Assembly: GCF_900169505.1 (NCBI RefSeq)
Contig: NZ_LT827021.1
Location: forward strand, 558,001 to 622,000
Direction of reading: 5' to 3'
Length of the DNA stretch: 64,000 nucleotides
DNA from: Arabiibacter massiliensis
GTDB taxonomy: Bacteria > Actinomycetota > Coriobacteriia > Coriobacteriales > Eggerthellaceae
Part shown: positions 24,272-32,195 of the stretch, piece by piece
Position numbering within the stretch: position 1 is the first letter of the stretch
Layout of the letters: each line of letters starts with the position of its first letter
The notes under the pieces: model-generated
The model's input: only the letters and a program-made list of their open reading frames with translations
What the model was told of the DNA's origin: nothing
Database searches by the model: none
Translations under genes and position numbers: made by a program

Positions 24272-25360
24272 CTACCTTTCCGTGCAGCTGATGCAGGGGT
24301 CGATGGTGAGCACGATCATGTTGACGTCGGCCAAGTCGCAGCCCGCGAGCGCGGTGGTCATGCCCGCGAGGTTCTGCGACGTGGGCGTGCGCATGCGCAT
24401 GCGCTCCAGGTTCTTGGTGCCGTTGCCGCGCGCGTAGTAGTAGCACTCGCCGCGGGGCTGCTCGGCCACGATCGCCGCCTGCGCGCCGTCGGCGGGCGAT
24501 CCCTTCACGTCCACGGCGATGTCGCCGGCGGGGATCTTCGCGATCATCTCCTCGATGATGCCGATGGATTGCAGCACCTCGAGCGCGCGCACCTTCACGC
24601 GGGCGTAGCAGTCGCCCTGGGAGTCCAGGACGGGCTCGAAGTCGGACAGGTTGCGGTAGCCGCCGCCACCCAGCATGCGCACGTCCCAGTTCACGTTGGA
24701 GGCGCGGGCGAACGGCCCCACCATGCTCAGGGCGAGCGCGTCCTCATGGCTGATATAACCCACGCCCACGGTGCGGTTCTTCACCGAGGAGTCCTTGAGG
24801 AAGGCGCCGCAGATCTGCTTGTAGTCGTCCTTGATGCCCTCGAGCACGCGCTTGATCTCGGCAAACTGCGCGCCGTCGATGTCGCGCACCACGCCGCCCA
24901 CCTTAACGACGCTGAAGATGACGCGCCCGCCGGTGGTCTTCTCGAAGATGTCGAGCACGCGCTCGCGCAAACGCCAGCAGTGCATGAACAGGCTCTCGAA
25001 GCCGAACGCGTCGGCGGCCAGGCCCAGCCACAGCACGTGGGAGTGGATACGGGAGAGCTCGTGCCAGATGACGCGCAGGTACTCGGCGCGCTCGGGGATC
25101 TCAACCCCCATGAGCTTCTCCACCGTCTCGGCGTAGCCCATGGAGTGGCCGAACGCGCAGATGCCGCAGATGCGCTCCGCCACGTAGATGAACTGGTTGT
25201 AGTCGCGCGTCTCGACGAGCTTCTCCAGCCCGCGGTGGATGAAGCCGATCTGCGGGACGGCCTCTATCACCTTCTCGTCCTCCACCACGAGGTCGAGGTG
25301 CAGAGGCTCGGGCAGCACCGGGTGCTGGGGGCCGAACGGGATGACGGTCGCCTTTCCCAT
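24272..25360 (-). CDS. echE: Ech hydrogenase, [NiFe] large subunit
   Basis: A 362-residue large subunit. Both nickel-binding motifs are present: RICGICAFGH near residue 65 and the terminal DPCISCTER, so it is a hydrogenase and not a NuoD homologue. The protein ends right after the second motif, with no cleavable C-terminal extension, meaning no maturation protease is needed for this subunit. ATG 25360 forms a TAGCATG junction with echD; a GTG nine bases earlier is less likely. Evolution or uptake of H2 is coupled to ferredoxin redox and ion pumping. Confidence 0.94.
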   Translation of the reverse strand: MGKATVIPFGPQHPVLPEPLHLDLVVEDEKVIEAVPQIGFIHRGLEKLVETRDYNQFIYVAERICGICAFGHSMGYAETVEKLMGVEIPERAEYLRVIWHELSRIHSHVLWLGLAADAFGFESLFMHCWRLRERVLDIFEKTTGGRVIFSVVKVGGVVRDIDGAQFAEIKRVLEGIKDDYKQICGAFLKDSSVKNRTVGVGYISHEDALALSMVGPFARASNVNWDVRMLGGGGYRNLSDFEPVLDSQGDCYARVKVRALEVLQSIGIIEEMIAKIPAGDIAVDVKGSPADGAQAAIVAEQPRGECYYYARGNGTKNLERMRMRTPTSQNLAGMTTALAGCDLADVNMIVLTIDPCISCTER

Positions 25361-25361
25361 G

Positions 25362-25976
25362 CTACTCACCTTCCTTCTGCGCCGCGGCCTCGGCGGCGGC
25401 CTTCTTGGCCTTCGCGGCGAGGGCCGCCTTCACGCGCGCCACCTTCTCGGGATCGACGCCCGCCAGGCGCGCCTCCAGGCCGTCCTCGCCGGACGGGGCG
25501 ACGACGCCCTCGCGCTTCGGCTTGGCCTCGGGATGCTCCGCCACGAACTCGGCGTTGGCTATCGCGGCCTTGGCCGCCTTGGCAGCGGCGAGCTTCCTGG
25601 CCTTCTCGCGCGCGGCATGCTGGGCCGGCGAGATGACGGTCATGGGCTCCTTCTGCGCGAGCGCGTAGAAGCTCCCGCCGAAGTCGATGGCGATGTCGGC
25701 GATGTCTACGCCGAACAGGTCGTGCGCCTCGTTCTCGAACACGAACGCCGCGAGGAACTCGCCGGTGATGCTGGGCACCGTGGTGCCCTTCTTCACGCCC
25801 TTGATCTCGTGGTTCGCCAGCAGGCCGTCCTTCATGAACGAGTAGACGAGGTCCACGCCGTCCTCGGTGCTGACGGCGAGCATCTGCACGAAGCGCGCGC
25901 CCTCGGCCTTCTTCTCGGCGGCGAGCGCCGGCAGCTCCTCGACGGCGAGCGGGATGAACTCGCTTCTCAGCTCCAT
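25362..25976 (-). CDS. echD: Ech hydrogenase, NuoC-like subunit with Ala/Lys-rich tail
   Basis: A 204-residue subunit. Residues 1-120 match the 30-kDa NuoC-type fold (AFVFENEAHDLFGVDIADI near residue 80). From about residue 125 the protein is an Ala-, Lys- and Glu-rich helical tail, which makes it longer than typical EchD proteins. The tail is similar in composition to low-complexity extensions and I see no domain in it. It starts 3 bp after the echC stop and ends in the TAGCATG junction with echE. Confidence 0.87.
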   Translation of the reverse strand: MELRSEFIPLAVEELPALAAEKKAEGARFVQMLAVSTEDGVDLVYSFMKDGLLANHEIKGVKKGTTVPSITGEFLAAFVFENEAHDLFGVDIADIAIDFGGSFYALAQKEPMTVISPAQHAAREKARKLAAAKAAKAAIANAEFVAEHPEAKPKREGVVAPSGEDGLEARLAGVDPEKVARVKAALAAKAKKAAAEAAAQKEGE

Positions 25977-25979
25977 CTC

Positions 25980-26423
25980 CTACGCCCCCATCCTCTGCGC
26001 CTGCAGGGCCTTCGACTTCTCCTCAAGGATGCCCATGGCCTCGACCACCGCGTCGATGATGGCCTCGGGGCGCACGGCGCAGCCAGGCGCGTACACGTCC
26101 ACGGGGATGGCCTGGTCCACGCCGCCGATCACGTTGTAGCAGTCGTGGAAGATGCCGGCCGAGCACGCGCAGATGCCGCACGCCACGACCGCCTTCGGCT
26201 CCACCATCTGGTCGTAGATCTCCTGCACCACCTTGATGTTCTGCTCGTTCACGCTGCCGGTTACCAGGAAGATGTCGGCGTGCTTGGGGTTGCCGGTGTT
26301 GATGATGCCGAAGCGCTCCACGTCGAAGCCGGGGCACAGCGCCGCCAGCACCTCGATGTCGCAGCCGTTGCAGCTGGACCCGTCGTAGTGGATGACCCAC
26401 GGCGATTTGGTTGCATACGTCAT
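25980..26423 (-). CDS. echC: Ech hydrogenase, small (NuoB-like) subunit
   Basis: A 147-residue subunit with the proximal-cluster cysteines of NuoB/EchC (SSCNGCDIE near residue 17, GICACSAG near residue 83, YAPGCAVRPEAII near residue 112). It sits next to the large subunit and carries the [4Fe-4S] cluster nearest the nickel site. A 13-bp gap separates it from echB. Confidence 0.92.
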   Translation of the reverse strand: MTYATKSPWVIHYDGSSCNGCDIEVLAALCPGFDVERFGIINTGNPKHADIFLVTGSVNEQNIKVVQEIYDQMVEPKAVVACGICACSAGIFHDCYNVIGGVDQAIPVDVYAPGCAVRPEAIIDAVVEAMGILEEKSKALQAQRMGA

Positions 26424-26436
26424 AGATGCGGCTCCT

Positions 26437-27318
26437 TTACAGAAGGTAGGGCGCGTACGCGAGCACGGCGATGTTCACGCCGCCGGCGACCAGCGCCACC
26501 GCCCACGCCGACTTCAGCAGCGCCTGCCATTTCACGCGCGCGAAGTTGTTGTCGATCCAGATCTCGAGGAAGTACGCGATCGCCGCGACGAGCACGGCCG
26601 CGACGAGCGACGCCGGGCCGCCCCAGACGAAGAACAGGCCCGTCCAGCCCAAGAACAGGATGTTCTCGCACCAGTGCATGACCTCCACCTTCGCGAGCGT
26701 GCGCCCGCTCATCTCGGTGGTGATGCCCTTGACGATCTCCTGGTGGGCATGGTGGGAGTACGACAGGTCGAAGGGCGACTTGCGCAGCTTGATGGTGAGC
26801 ACGAACAGGAAGCCCAGGAACACCGGCCAGATGGACACGATGACGGGCAGGCCCAGGTCGAACGCCCCGGCGACGTCGAAGGTGCCGGCGGCCAGGAAGT
26901 ACGCCACGGCCATGAGCAGCACCATGGGCTCGTAGGCCATCACCTGCAGCGTCTCGCGGGCGGCGCCGATCTCGGCGTAGGGGCTGCGCGTGGAGTACGC
27001 GGCCACGATGAAGAACAGGCCCGACAGCGTGATCACGAACACGCTCATCAGCAGGTTGCCGCCGGAGAAGAAGATGCCGCCGGCGATGAGCGTGAACGCG
27101 AGCGCGCAGGTGACGTAGGTCCCCTCGACGGAGTTCACGGACACGTCGTCCTTCTCGATGAGCTTGCGCACGTCGTAGTAGGGCTGCAGAAGCGGCGGGC
27201 CGACGCGGCCCTGCATGCGGGCCGAGATCCTGCGGTCGAGGCCGGCGAGCAGGCAGCCCGCCACCGGCGCCAGGACGGCGAAGGCGAGGGTGCCGACGAG
27301 CACGAGGAGCAGTTGCAT
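26437..27318 (-). CDS. echB: Ech hydrogenase, NuoH-like membrane subunit
   Basis: A 293-residue membrane protein with about eight hydrophobic segments and NuoH-like loops (DRRISARMQGRVGPPLLQPYYDVRKL near residue 28; KSPFDLSYSHHAHQEIVKG near residue 180). It connects the catalytic arm to the ion-pumping subunit. It lies 18 bp after echA. Confidence 0.92.
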   Translation of the reverse strand: MQLLLVLVGTLAFAVLAPVAGCLLAGLDRRISARMQGRVGPPLLQPYYDVRKLIEKDDVSVNSVEGTYVTCALAFTLIAGGIFFSGGNLLMSVFVITLSGLFFIVAAYSTRSPYAEIGAARETLQVMAYEPMVLLMAVAYFLAAGTFDVAGAFDLGLPVIVSIWPVFLGFLFVLTIKLRKSPFDLSYSHHAHQEIVKGITTEMSGRTLAKVEVMHWCENILFLGWTGLFFVWGGPASLVAAVLVAAIAYFLEIWIDNNFARVKWQALLKSAWAVALVAGGVNIAVLAYAPYLL

Positions 27319-27336
27319 ACCAGATCACACCCTTCC

Positions 27337-29298
27337 CTAGAACATCCCCGGCACGGCCGCGGCCGAGGCCGCGAACGCGGCGATGATTATGAGCGCGCAT
27401 ACGGCGGTGCCCGCCGGCGAGATGCGGGCCTCGCCGAAGACGCCCTCGAGGTACCAGTTGCGCGCCGTGGCGGCCGTCTCGCCCGAGAGCGAGTTGCTGA
27501 ACGTCCGCTCGGCGTTGTCGCGGCTCACGCCGGCCAGGTACACGTCCGCCCGCTTGGCCTTGGAGCGCCCGAGCCCGGCGAACAGCACGATGGCGACGAC
27601 GGCCGACAGGATGGAGGCGATCCAGAGGTTCGCGGCCGAGATGTCCTGGCCGAGGGCGCCGAACACGCTGTAGACGTAGGGCTCCACGACGGCCCAGGAG
27701 ATGACCGGCAGGCCGACGCAGCACAGGACGACGAGCACGGCCATGGCCAGGATGGCGATCCACTCGCTTTTGTGCACGCCCTCCTCCACGTTCTCGCGCC
27801 CGGCGGCGATGCCGGAGAGCTTGCCGAGCCACTTGGCCCAGAACATGAACGTGGCGGCCGAGCCGAACGCGAGCACGATGATGAGCGCCACCTGGCCGGT
27901 CTCGGCGAAGGAGACGAGCGTGGCCCACTTGGCCACCAGCATGCCGAAGGGCGCGATGAACATGCACAGGATGCCGAGCATCATGAAGCGCGCCAGGCGC
28001 GGCATGCGCTCGAAGAGCAGGTCCATGTCCTCGATGTCGCGGCTGCCGATATGGTGCTCGGCCGTGCCGACGCACAGGAACAGAAGCGACTTCGCGATGG
28101 CGTGGAACAGGATGAGGAACGCGGCGGCCCACACGGCCTCCGGCGTGCCCACGCCGGCGCACGCCGCGATGAGCCCGAGGTTGGCGATGGTGGAGTACGC
28201 GAGCACGCGCTTGGCGTTGGTCTGCGAGATGGCCATGAACGAGCAGAGCGCGAACGTGATGCCGCCCACGAGCACGACCATGAGGGAGGGCACCGCGGCC
28301 AGGAACCCGGCCTGCGGGTCGGCCACGCCGGCGTACATCACGGGCGCGAGCTTCACGAGCAGGAACACGCCCGCCTTCACCATCGTGGAGGAGTGGAGCA
28401 GGGCCGAGGTGGGCGTGGGCGCCACCATGGCGCCGAGCAGCCACGTGTGGAACGGCATCTGCGCGGCCTTGACGAGGCCCGCGAACGCGAGCGCGGTGAC
28501 CGGCAGCACGACGAGGGCCGGATTCTGCACGCCGATCACGAGGAAGTCGATCAGCGAGAGCGTGCCGAGGGAGGAGGCGCACACGATGAGGGCGACCAGA
28601 AACGCGATGCCGCCGAGCATGTTCATCGTCACCTGCCTGAAGGCGTTTCCGATGGCCTCGCCGGTGCGGGTGTAGCCGATGAGCAGGAACGAGCAGAGCG
28701 TCGTGATCTCCCACGACGAGAACAGCCAGTGCATGTTGTTGGAGAACACCACGCCGAACATGGCGCCCAGCAAAAGGAACATGAGCGCGAAGAACCGCGG
28801 GCGCCTATCGACGTTCTCGTCGCCCTCGGCCTGGTGATGCGCATGGAAATCCTCCATGTAGCCGATGGCGTAGACGCAGATGCCCGAGCCGATGATACCG
28901 ATGATCAGGGCCATGAGCAGCGACAGCGAGTCGAAGTAGAGGCCCTGGTGCACCTCGATGCGCCAGGCGAACCCGAACTCGAGCACGAGCGAGAGCGTCG
29001 CCTGGATCGCCGCGAGCACGCATGCGAGCACGTTGCGGTACTTCACGCCGTAGAAGAAGATGACCGCGGCGATGGTCACGCCGATGCCCGTGCAGACGTA
29101 GTCGAGGACATGCGGGCCGAACGGCAAGAGCACGATTCCCGACGTGCCGATCCCGGAGACCGCGAGCCAGACCGAGGCTAGAGCGATGACGAGCGCCGAG
29201 GCTGCGACAATCGCGTTTCTCGCTCGGTTGTTGCGCACGATGAGCAGCACGCCTGCAACAACCAGCGGGAAAAGGATTAGAAAGCCGAGCAGAGCCAC
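27337..29298 (-). CDS. echA: Ech hydrogenase, NuoL-like ion-pumping subunit
   Basis: A 653-residue antiporter-like membrane subunit with about fourteen to sixteen hydrophobic segments. It contains the family core (WLFSSWEITTLCSFLLIGYTR; AFAGLVKAAQMPFHTWLLGAMVAPTPTSALLHSSTMVKAGVFLL; SQTNAKRVLAYSTIANLGLI), including lysines and glutamates used for ion translocation. It starts at GTG 29298 with GGGGGAGG upstream. It is the first gene of echABCDEF and is preceded by a good promoter at 29369-29396. Confidence 0.93.
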   Translation of the reverse strand: MALLGFLILFPLVVAGVLLIVRNNRARNAIVAASALVIALASVWLAVSGIGTSGIVLLPFGPHVLDYVCTGIGVTIAAVIFFYGVKYRNVLACVLAAIQATLSLVLEFGFAWRIEVHQGLYFDSLSLLMALIIGIIGSGICVYAIGYMEDFHAHHQAEGDENVDRRPRFFALMFLLLGAMFGVVFSNNMHWLFSSWEITTLCSFLLIGYTRTGEAIGNAFRQVTMNMLGGIAFLVALIVCASSLGTLSLIDFLVIGVQNPALVVLPVTALAFAGLVKAAQMPFHTWLLGAMVAPTPTSALLHSSTMVKAGVFLLVKLAPVMYAGVADPQAGFLAAVPSLMVVLVGGITFALCSFMAISQTNAKRVLAYSTIANLGLIAACAGVGTPEAVWAAAFLILFHAIAKSLLFLCVGTAEHHIGSRDIEDMDLLFERMPRLARFMMLGILCMFIAPFGMLVAKWATLVSFAETGQVALIIVLAFGSAATFMFWAKWLGKLSGIAAGRENVEEGVHKSEWIAILAMAVLVVLCCVGLPVISWAVVEPYVYSVFGALGQDISAANLWIASILSAVVAIVLFAGLGRSKAKRADVYLAGVSRDNAERTFSNSLSGETAATARNWYLEGVFGEARISPAGTAVCALIIIAAFAASAAAVPGMF

Positions 29299-29368
29299 GT
29301 TGCCTCCCCCTTTTCATGTTTTTCGATGTTTGCGAGCAGAAAGCGACCGGGCGTCGCTCGTCCATGCA

Positions 29369-29396
29369 CTCTAGCAGAGAAGGAAAAACGGTCAAG
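29369..29396 (-). promoter_or_regulatory. Promoter of the ech operon
   Basis: Read on the minus strand: TTGACC (29396-29391), a 16-bp spacer, TAGAGT (29374-29369), about 70 bp upstream of the echA GTG. This is a good housekeeping-type promoter. The rest of the 277-bp gap to the MATE gene holds a G7/C10 hairpin and nothing else recognised. Confidence 0.6.
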
Positions 29397-29535
29397 CGGC
29401 GGGTCGAATCCGGTTGCTTTCGTGTAAAAAAGGGGGTGCCAGCGGTTCGCACCTCTCCAACGAACGGCTGCTGTTGACGGATGGACGGCGTTTCGAGGCC
29501 GAACCGTCACCGAGCCGTCACGTCGGCGAGCGGTC

Positions 29536-29569
29536 GGGGGGGCGGGAGCGCAGACGCGGCCCCCCCCCC
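29536..29569 (-). terminator. G7/C10 hairpin after the MATE gene
   Basis: A run of seven G (29536-29542) can pair with a run of ten C (29560-29569), just after the MATE stop at 29576. There is no T-run. It is a terminator-like structure, and homopolymer runs like these are prone to length variation. Confidence 0.45.
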
Positions 29570-29575
29570 GGAGCC

Positions 29576-31033
29576 TCACTCCTTGTGGGAGGCCTCGCGC
29601 GCCTCGAGCCGCGCGAGACGACGCCATTCGAAAACGAGGAACGCCGCGACAAGGAGCGTGGAGGTGATGTCCGAGATCGACGGCGCGAGCCACACGCTCT
29701 CGAGCGGCGTGATGGGCAGCAGGCCCGGCAGGACCATCGGGCAGAACACGAGCAGCGGGATGAGGAACAGGATCTGGCGCGTGAGCGTGAGCACGGTGGC
29801 CTTCACCGCCTGCCCCGTGGCGTCGAAGTAGTTCGATCCGATGGATTGCAGCGGCAGAATGGGGATGAACAGCAGGAACAGCACGAGCGCCCACGCCGTC
29901 TCGGCCATGTACTCCTCCGGCAGGCCGAACAGGTGCGCGTACATGTCCGGCGCCACGATGACGGTGGCCCACAGGGGCGCCGTGACGGCCACGCCGAGCA
30001 GCACCGCCTGCGCGAGCACCCGCTTCATGCGGCCGTACTGCCGCGCGCCGTAGTTGTACCCGATGAGGGGCTGCGCTCCCATCGCGATGCCCATCGACGG
30101 CATGAACGTGAACATGCCCACGGCGGTGAGCACGCGCATGATGGCGAGCGCCCCGTCCACGCCGATGGCGTCGGACGCCCCGTAGAGCACGAGCAGGTTG
30201 TTCTCGATCATCGAGGACACGGCGAAGCCCAGCTCCATGACCGAGGGCGCCACGCCGAGCGCGCAGATGCGCAGGGCGACGCGGGGCCTCAGGCCGAGCG
30301 ACGCGCGCCGCAGCGGCATGGGCGAGCCCTTCTTCAGGAAGAACTGCATGACGAAGGCGGCCGAGAGCGCCCATGAGCACACGGTGGCCAGGCCCGCGCC
30401 GCGCATCCCGCCGTCGAGCACGATGATGAACAGGTAGCCGAGCACGATGTTCGCGCCCGTGCCCACGAGCATGGAGCCGAGCGCGCGGTTGGGATGCCCC
30501 GCTGTGCGGATGAAGTTGTTCATGCCGAACGCGATGAACTGCAAGGGGCAGCCCGCCACGATCACGGTCATGAAGTCCATGGCGAGCGGCAGCACGTCCT
30601 CGTCGGCGCCCGAGTAGCGTAGGATGGGCTCGAGCGCGAAGGCCGCGACGGCCCAGAGCACCACCGTGGCCAGAAGCAGCAGCACGAAGCTGTTGCCCAG
30701 CACGCGCTCGGCCACCGCGCGGCGGCGCTCCCCCAGCTTGATGGCCGCGAGCGCGTTGCCGCCCACGCCCACGAGCATGGCCACGGCGATCATGGCCGTC
30801 ATCATGGGGTTCGCCACCGTGGTGGCGGCCAGGCCGTCGGCGCCCACCGCGTGCCCCACGTACACCGCGTCGATGACGTTGTAGAGCATCTGCACCATCA
30901 TGCCCGCCACGGCCGGCAGCGAGAACTCGAGCAGCAGCTTGAACGTGCCCTCGGTGCCCATCCGGTCTATCGTGCGATCCTTGCCGCGCGGGGCCGGCGC
31001 GGCCTCGTCGACGGCTATTCCATTCGTTTCCAT
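29576..31033 (-). CDS. MATE-family multidrug/solute exporter
   Basis: A 485-residue transporter with twelve hydrophobic segments in two homologous halves. Family features include the first-half FSLPAVAGMMVQMLYNVIDAVYVGH and NFIRTAGHPNRALGSMLVG, and the second-half QPLIGYNYGARQYGRMKRVL. It exports organic cations or drugs in exchange for H+ or Na+; substrate unknown. ATG 31033 has AGGAGCTC upstream. It stands alone, with a hairpin at its 3' end and repeats at its 5' side. Confidence 0.9.
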   Translation of the reverse strand: METNGIAVDEAAPAPRGKDRTIDRMGTEGTFKLLLEFSLPAVAGMMVQMLYNVIDAVYVGHAVGADGLAATTVANPMMTAMIAVAMLVGVGGNALAAIKLGERRRAVAERVLGNSFVLLLLATVVLWAVAAFALEPILRYSGADEDVLPLAMDFMTVIVAGCPLQFIAFGMNNFIRTAGHPNRALGSMLVGTGANIVLGYLFIIVLDGGMRGAGLATVCSWALSAAFVMQFFLKKGSPMPLRRASLGLRPRVALRICALGVAPSVMELGFAVSSMIENNLLVLYGASDAIGVDGALAIMRVLTAVGMFTFMPSMGIAMGAQPLIGYNYGARQYGRMKRVLAQAVLLGVAVTAPLWATVIVAPDMYAHLFGLPEEYMAETAWALVLFLLFIPILPLQSIGSNYFDATGQAVKATVLTLTRQILFLIPLLVFCPMVLPGLLPITPLESVWLAPSISDITSTLLVAAFLVFEWRRLARLEAREASHKE

Positions 31034-31182
31034 AAGCGAGCTCCTGAACGCGAACATGCGTCCGAAGGCCGCCGCGTGGGCGGGCGTTTCGAGCGCATGT
31101 CGTCGGCTTTCCGGGTTGTCCCGGCAGACTCTTCAACCCCGGGTCATCCCGGGCGAAAGACAGTATACCATCCTGACGCCCC

Positions 31183-31346
31183 TCGTAGGGCAAGGGCTCT
31201 GCCCTTGCCGCAACCTGCGTGTCGGGGCCGTGTCAGGGGGACGGTTCTCTTGACACCTGGGACTGCCTCGTAGGGCAAGGGCTCTGCCCTTGCCGCAACC
31301 TGCGGGGCGATTCCGCCCGACGGCAAGGGCAGAGCCCTTGCCCTAC
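31183..31346. repeat. Three copies of a GGGCAAGGGCTCTGCCC repeat
   Basis: Direct copies (GTAGGGCAAGGGCTCTGCCC then TTGCCGCAACCTGCG) start at about 31185 and 31269, and an inverted copy lies at 31322-31346. Each unit is itself palindromic. A fourth copy lies at 52990-53018. The 412-bp gap 31034-31445 contains these, the cspA terminator, and no gene I can support. Confidence 0.7.
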
Positions 31347-31395
31347 GCTCGACACGGGAGAGGCGGCGAGGCGAAACTTTGATACAAGCCCCATG

Positions 31396-31420
31396 AAAAA
31401 CGGCCCCCGGAGGAGCCGTT
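31396..31420 (-). terminator. Terminator of cspA
   Basis: Minus strand: AACGGC stem, CCTCC/GGGGG inner pairing, GCCGTT, followed by TTT. It lies 26 bp after the cold-shock gene stop. Confidence 0.75.
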
Positions 31421-31445
31421 CTCTTCGCATGTATGTGCGCGCTGT

Positions 31446-31649
31446 TTAGAGGGCGCGAACCTTCGTGGCCTGGTCCTTGCCGTTGTTGCCGGAGGCGACC
31501 GTGAACTCGACGCGGGCGTTCTCCTCGAGGGTCTTGAAACCGTCGCCCTGGATCTCGCTGAAGTGGACGAACAGGTCGCCGCCTTCCTCCTGGGAGATGA
31601 AACCGTAGCCCTTTTCGGCGTTGAACCATTTCACTGTACCAAAAGCCAT
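31446..31649 (-). CDS. cspA: Cold-shock domain protein
   Basis: A 67-residue single cold-shock domain: [18 protein letters not shown] (RNP1) and LFVHFSEI (RNP2), then EVEFTV-like strand and ATKVRAL end. It binds single-stranded RNA and DNA and acts as an RNA chaperone. It is monocistronic, with its own terminator. The 173-bp upstream region up to the next gene probably holds a long leader, as is usual for the family. Confidence 0.95.
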   Translation of the reverse strand: MAFGTVKWFNAEKGYGFISQEEGGDLFVHFSEIQGDGFKTLEENARVEFTVASGNNGKDQATKVRAL

Positions 31650-31822
31650 GCAAACCTAACTTCCCGCCCCGAAGGGCTGCAACCGACGGATTCGCCCATC
31701 TGGAGCGGTCCGTTCACATATGCGGCGTGCTGCCGCCGGATCAGTCTACACGCCGGAGGCCCCCGCATGCTCCGCGATGGGATAATAGCCGCGCGCACAC
31801 GGTATCAACACGTTCGGATCCG

Positions 31823-32074
31823 CTATGCCTTCTTGCCGGTGAAGAGGTTGATCACAGCGAGCAGCACCACCGAGCCGATCAGCGCCACGACGAACGACCA
31901 CAGGTTGAACCCGGTGAAGCCGGCCGCGCCGAAGAAGCTCATGATGAACCCGCCCACCAGCGCGCCCACGATGCCGACGACGATGTTCTTGACCAGGCTC
32001 CCCTGCTCCTTCATGATCATGCCCGCGATCCAGCCTGCCAAGCCGCCGATGACGATCCATACGATGATGCTCAT
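31823..32074 (-). CDS. GlsB/YeaQ/YmgE-family stress membrane protein
   Basis: An 83-residue protein of three hydrophobic, glycine-rich segments (IIVWIVIGGLAGWIAGMIM; LVKNIVVGIVGALVGGFIM; LWSFVVALIGSVVLLAVINL), the transglycosylase-associated/GlsB family. ATG 32074 has AGGAGG upstream; the longer open frame 5' lacks a ribosome site. Function is poorly defined; members are often stress-induced. Confidence 0.9.
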   Translation of the reverse strand: MSIIVWIVIGGLAGWIAGMIMKEQGSLVKNIVVGIVGALVGGFIMSFFGAAGFTGFNLWSFVVALIGSVVLLAVINLFTGKKA

Positions 32075-32195
32075 AATAAGCCTCCTATCTGCCGTTTGAC
32101 CGATAAGGATAGGAGGATCCGCGCCGCCGCGACGCCGCGCGCGGCGAAGGTGGACGCCCCGTTGCGAAGCCGTTTTCCTCCCGCAGCCGCGGGCC

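Noticed and set aside
29536-29569. G-quadruplex or phase-variable switch at the G7/C10 runs
   Set aside because: The runs lie outside any coding frame and promoter that I can define, so a switch role is not supported beyond possible length instability.
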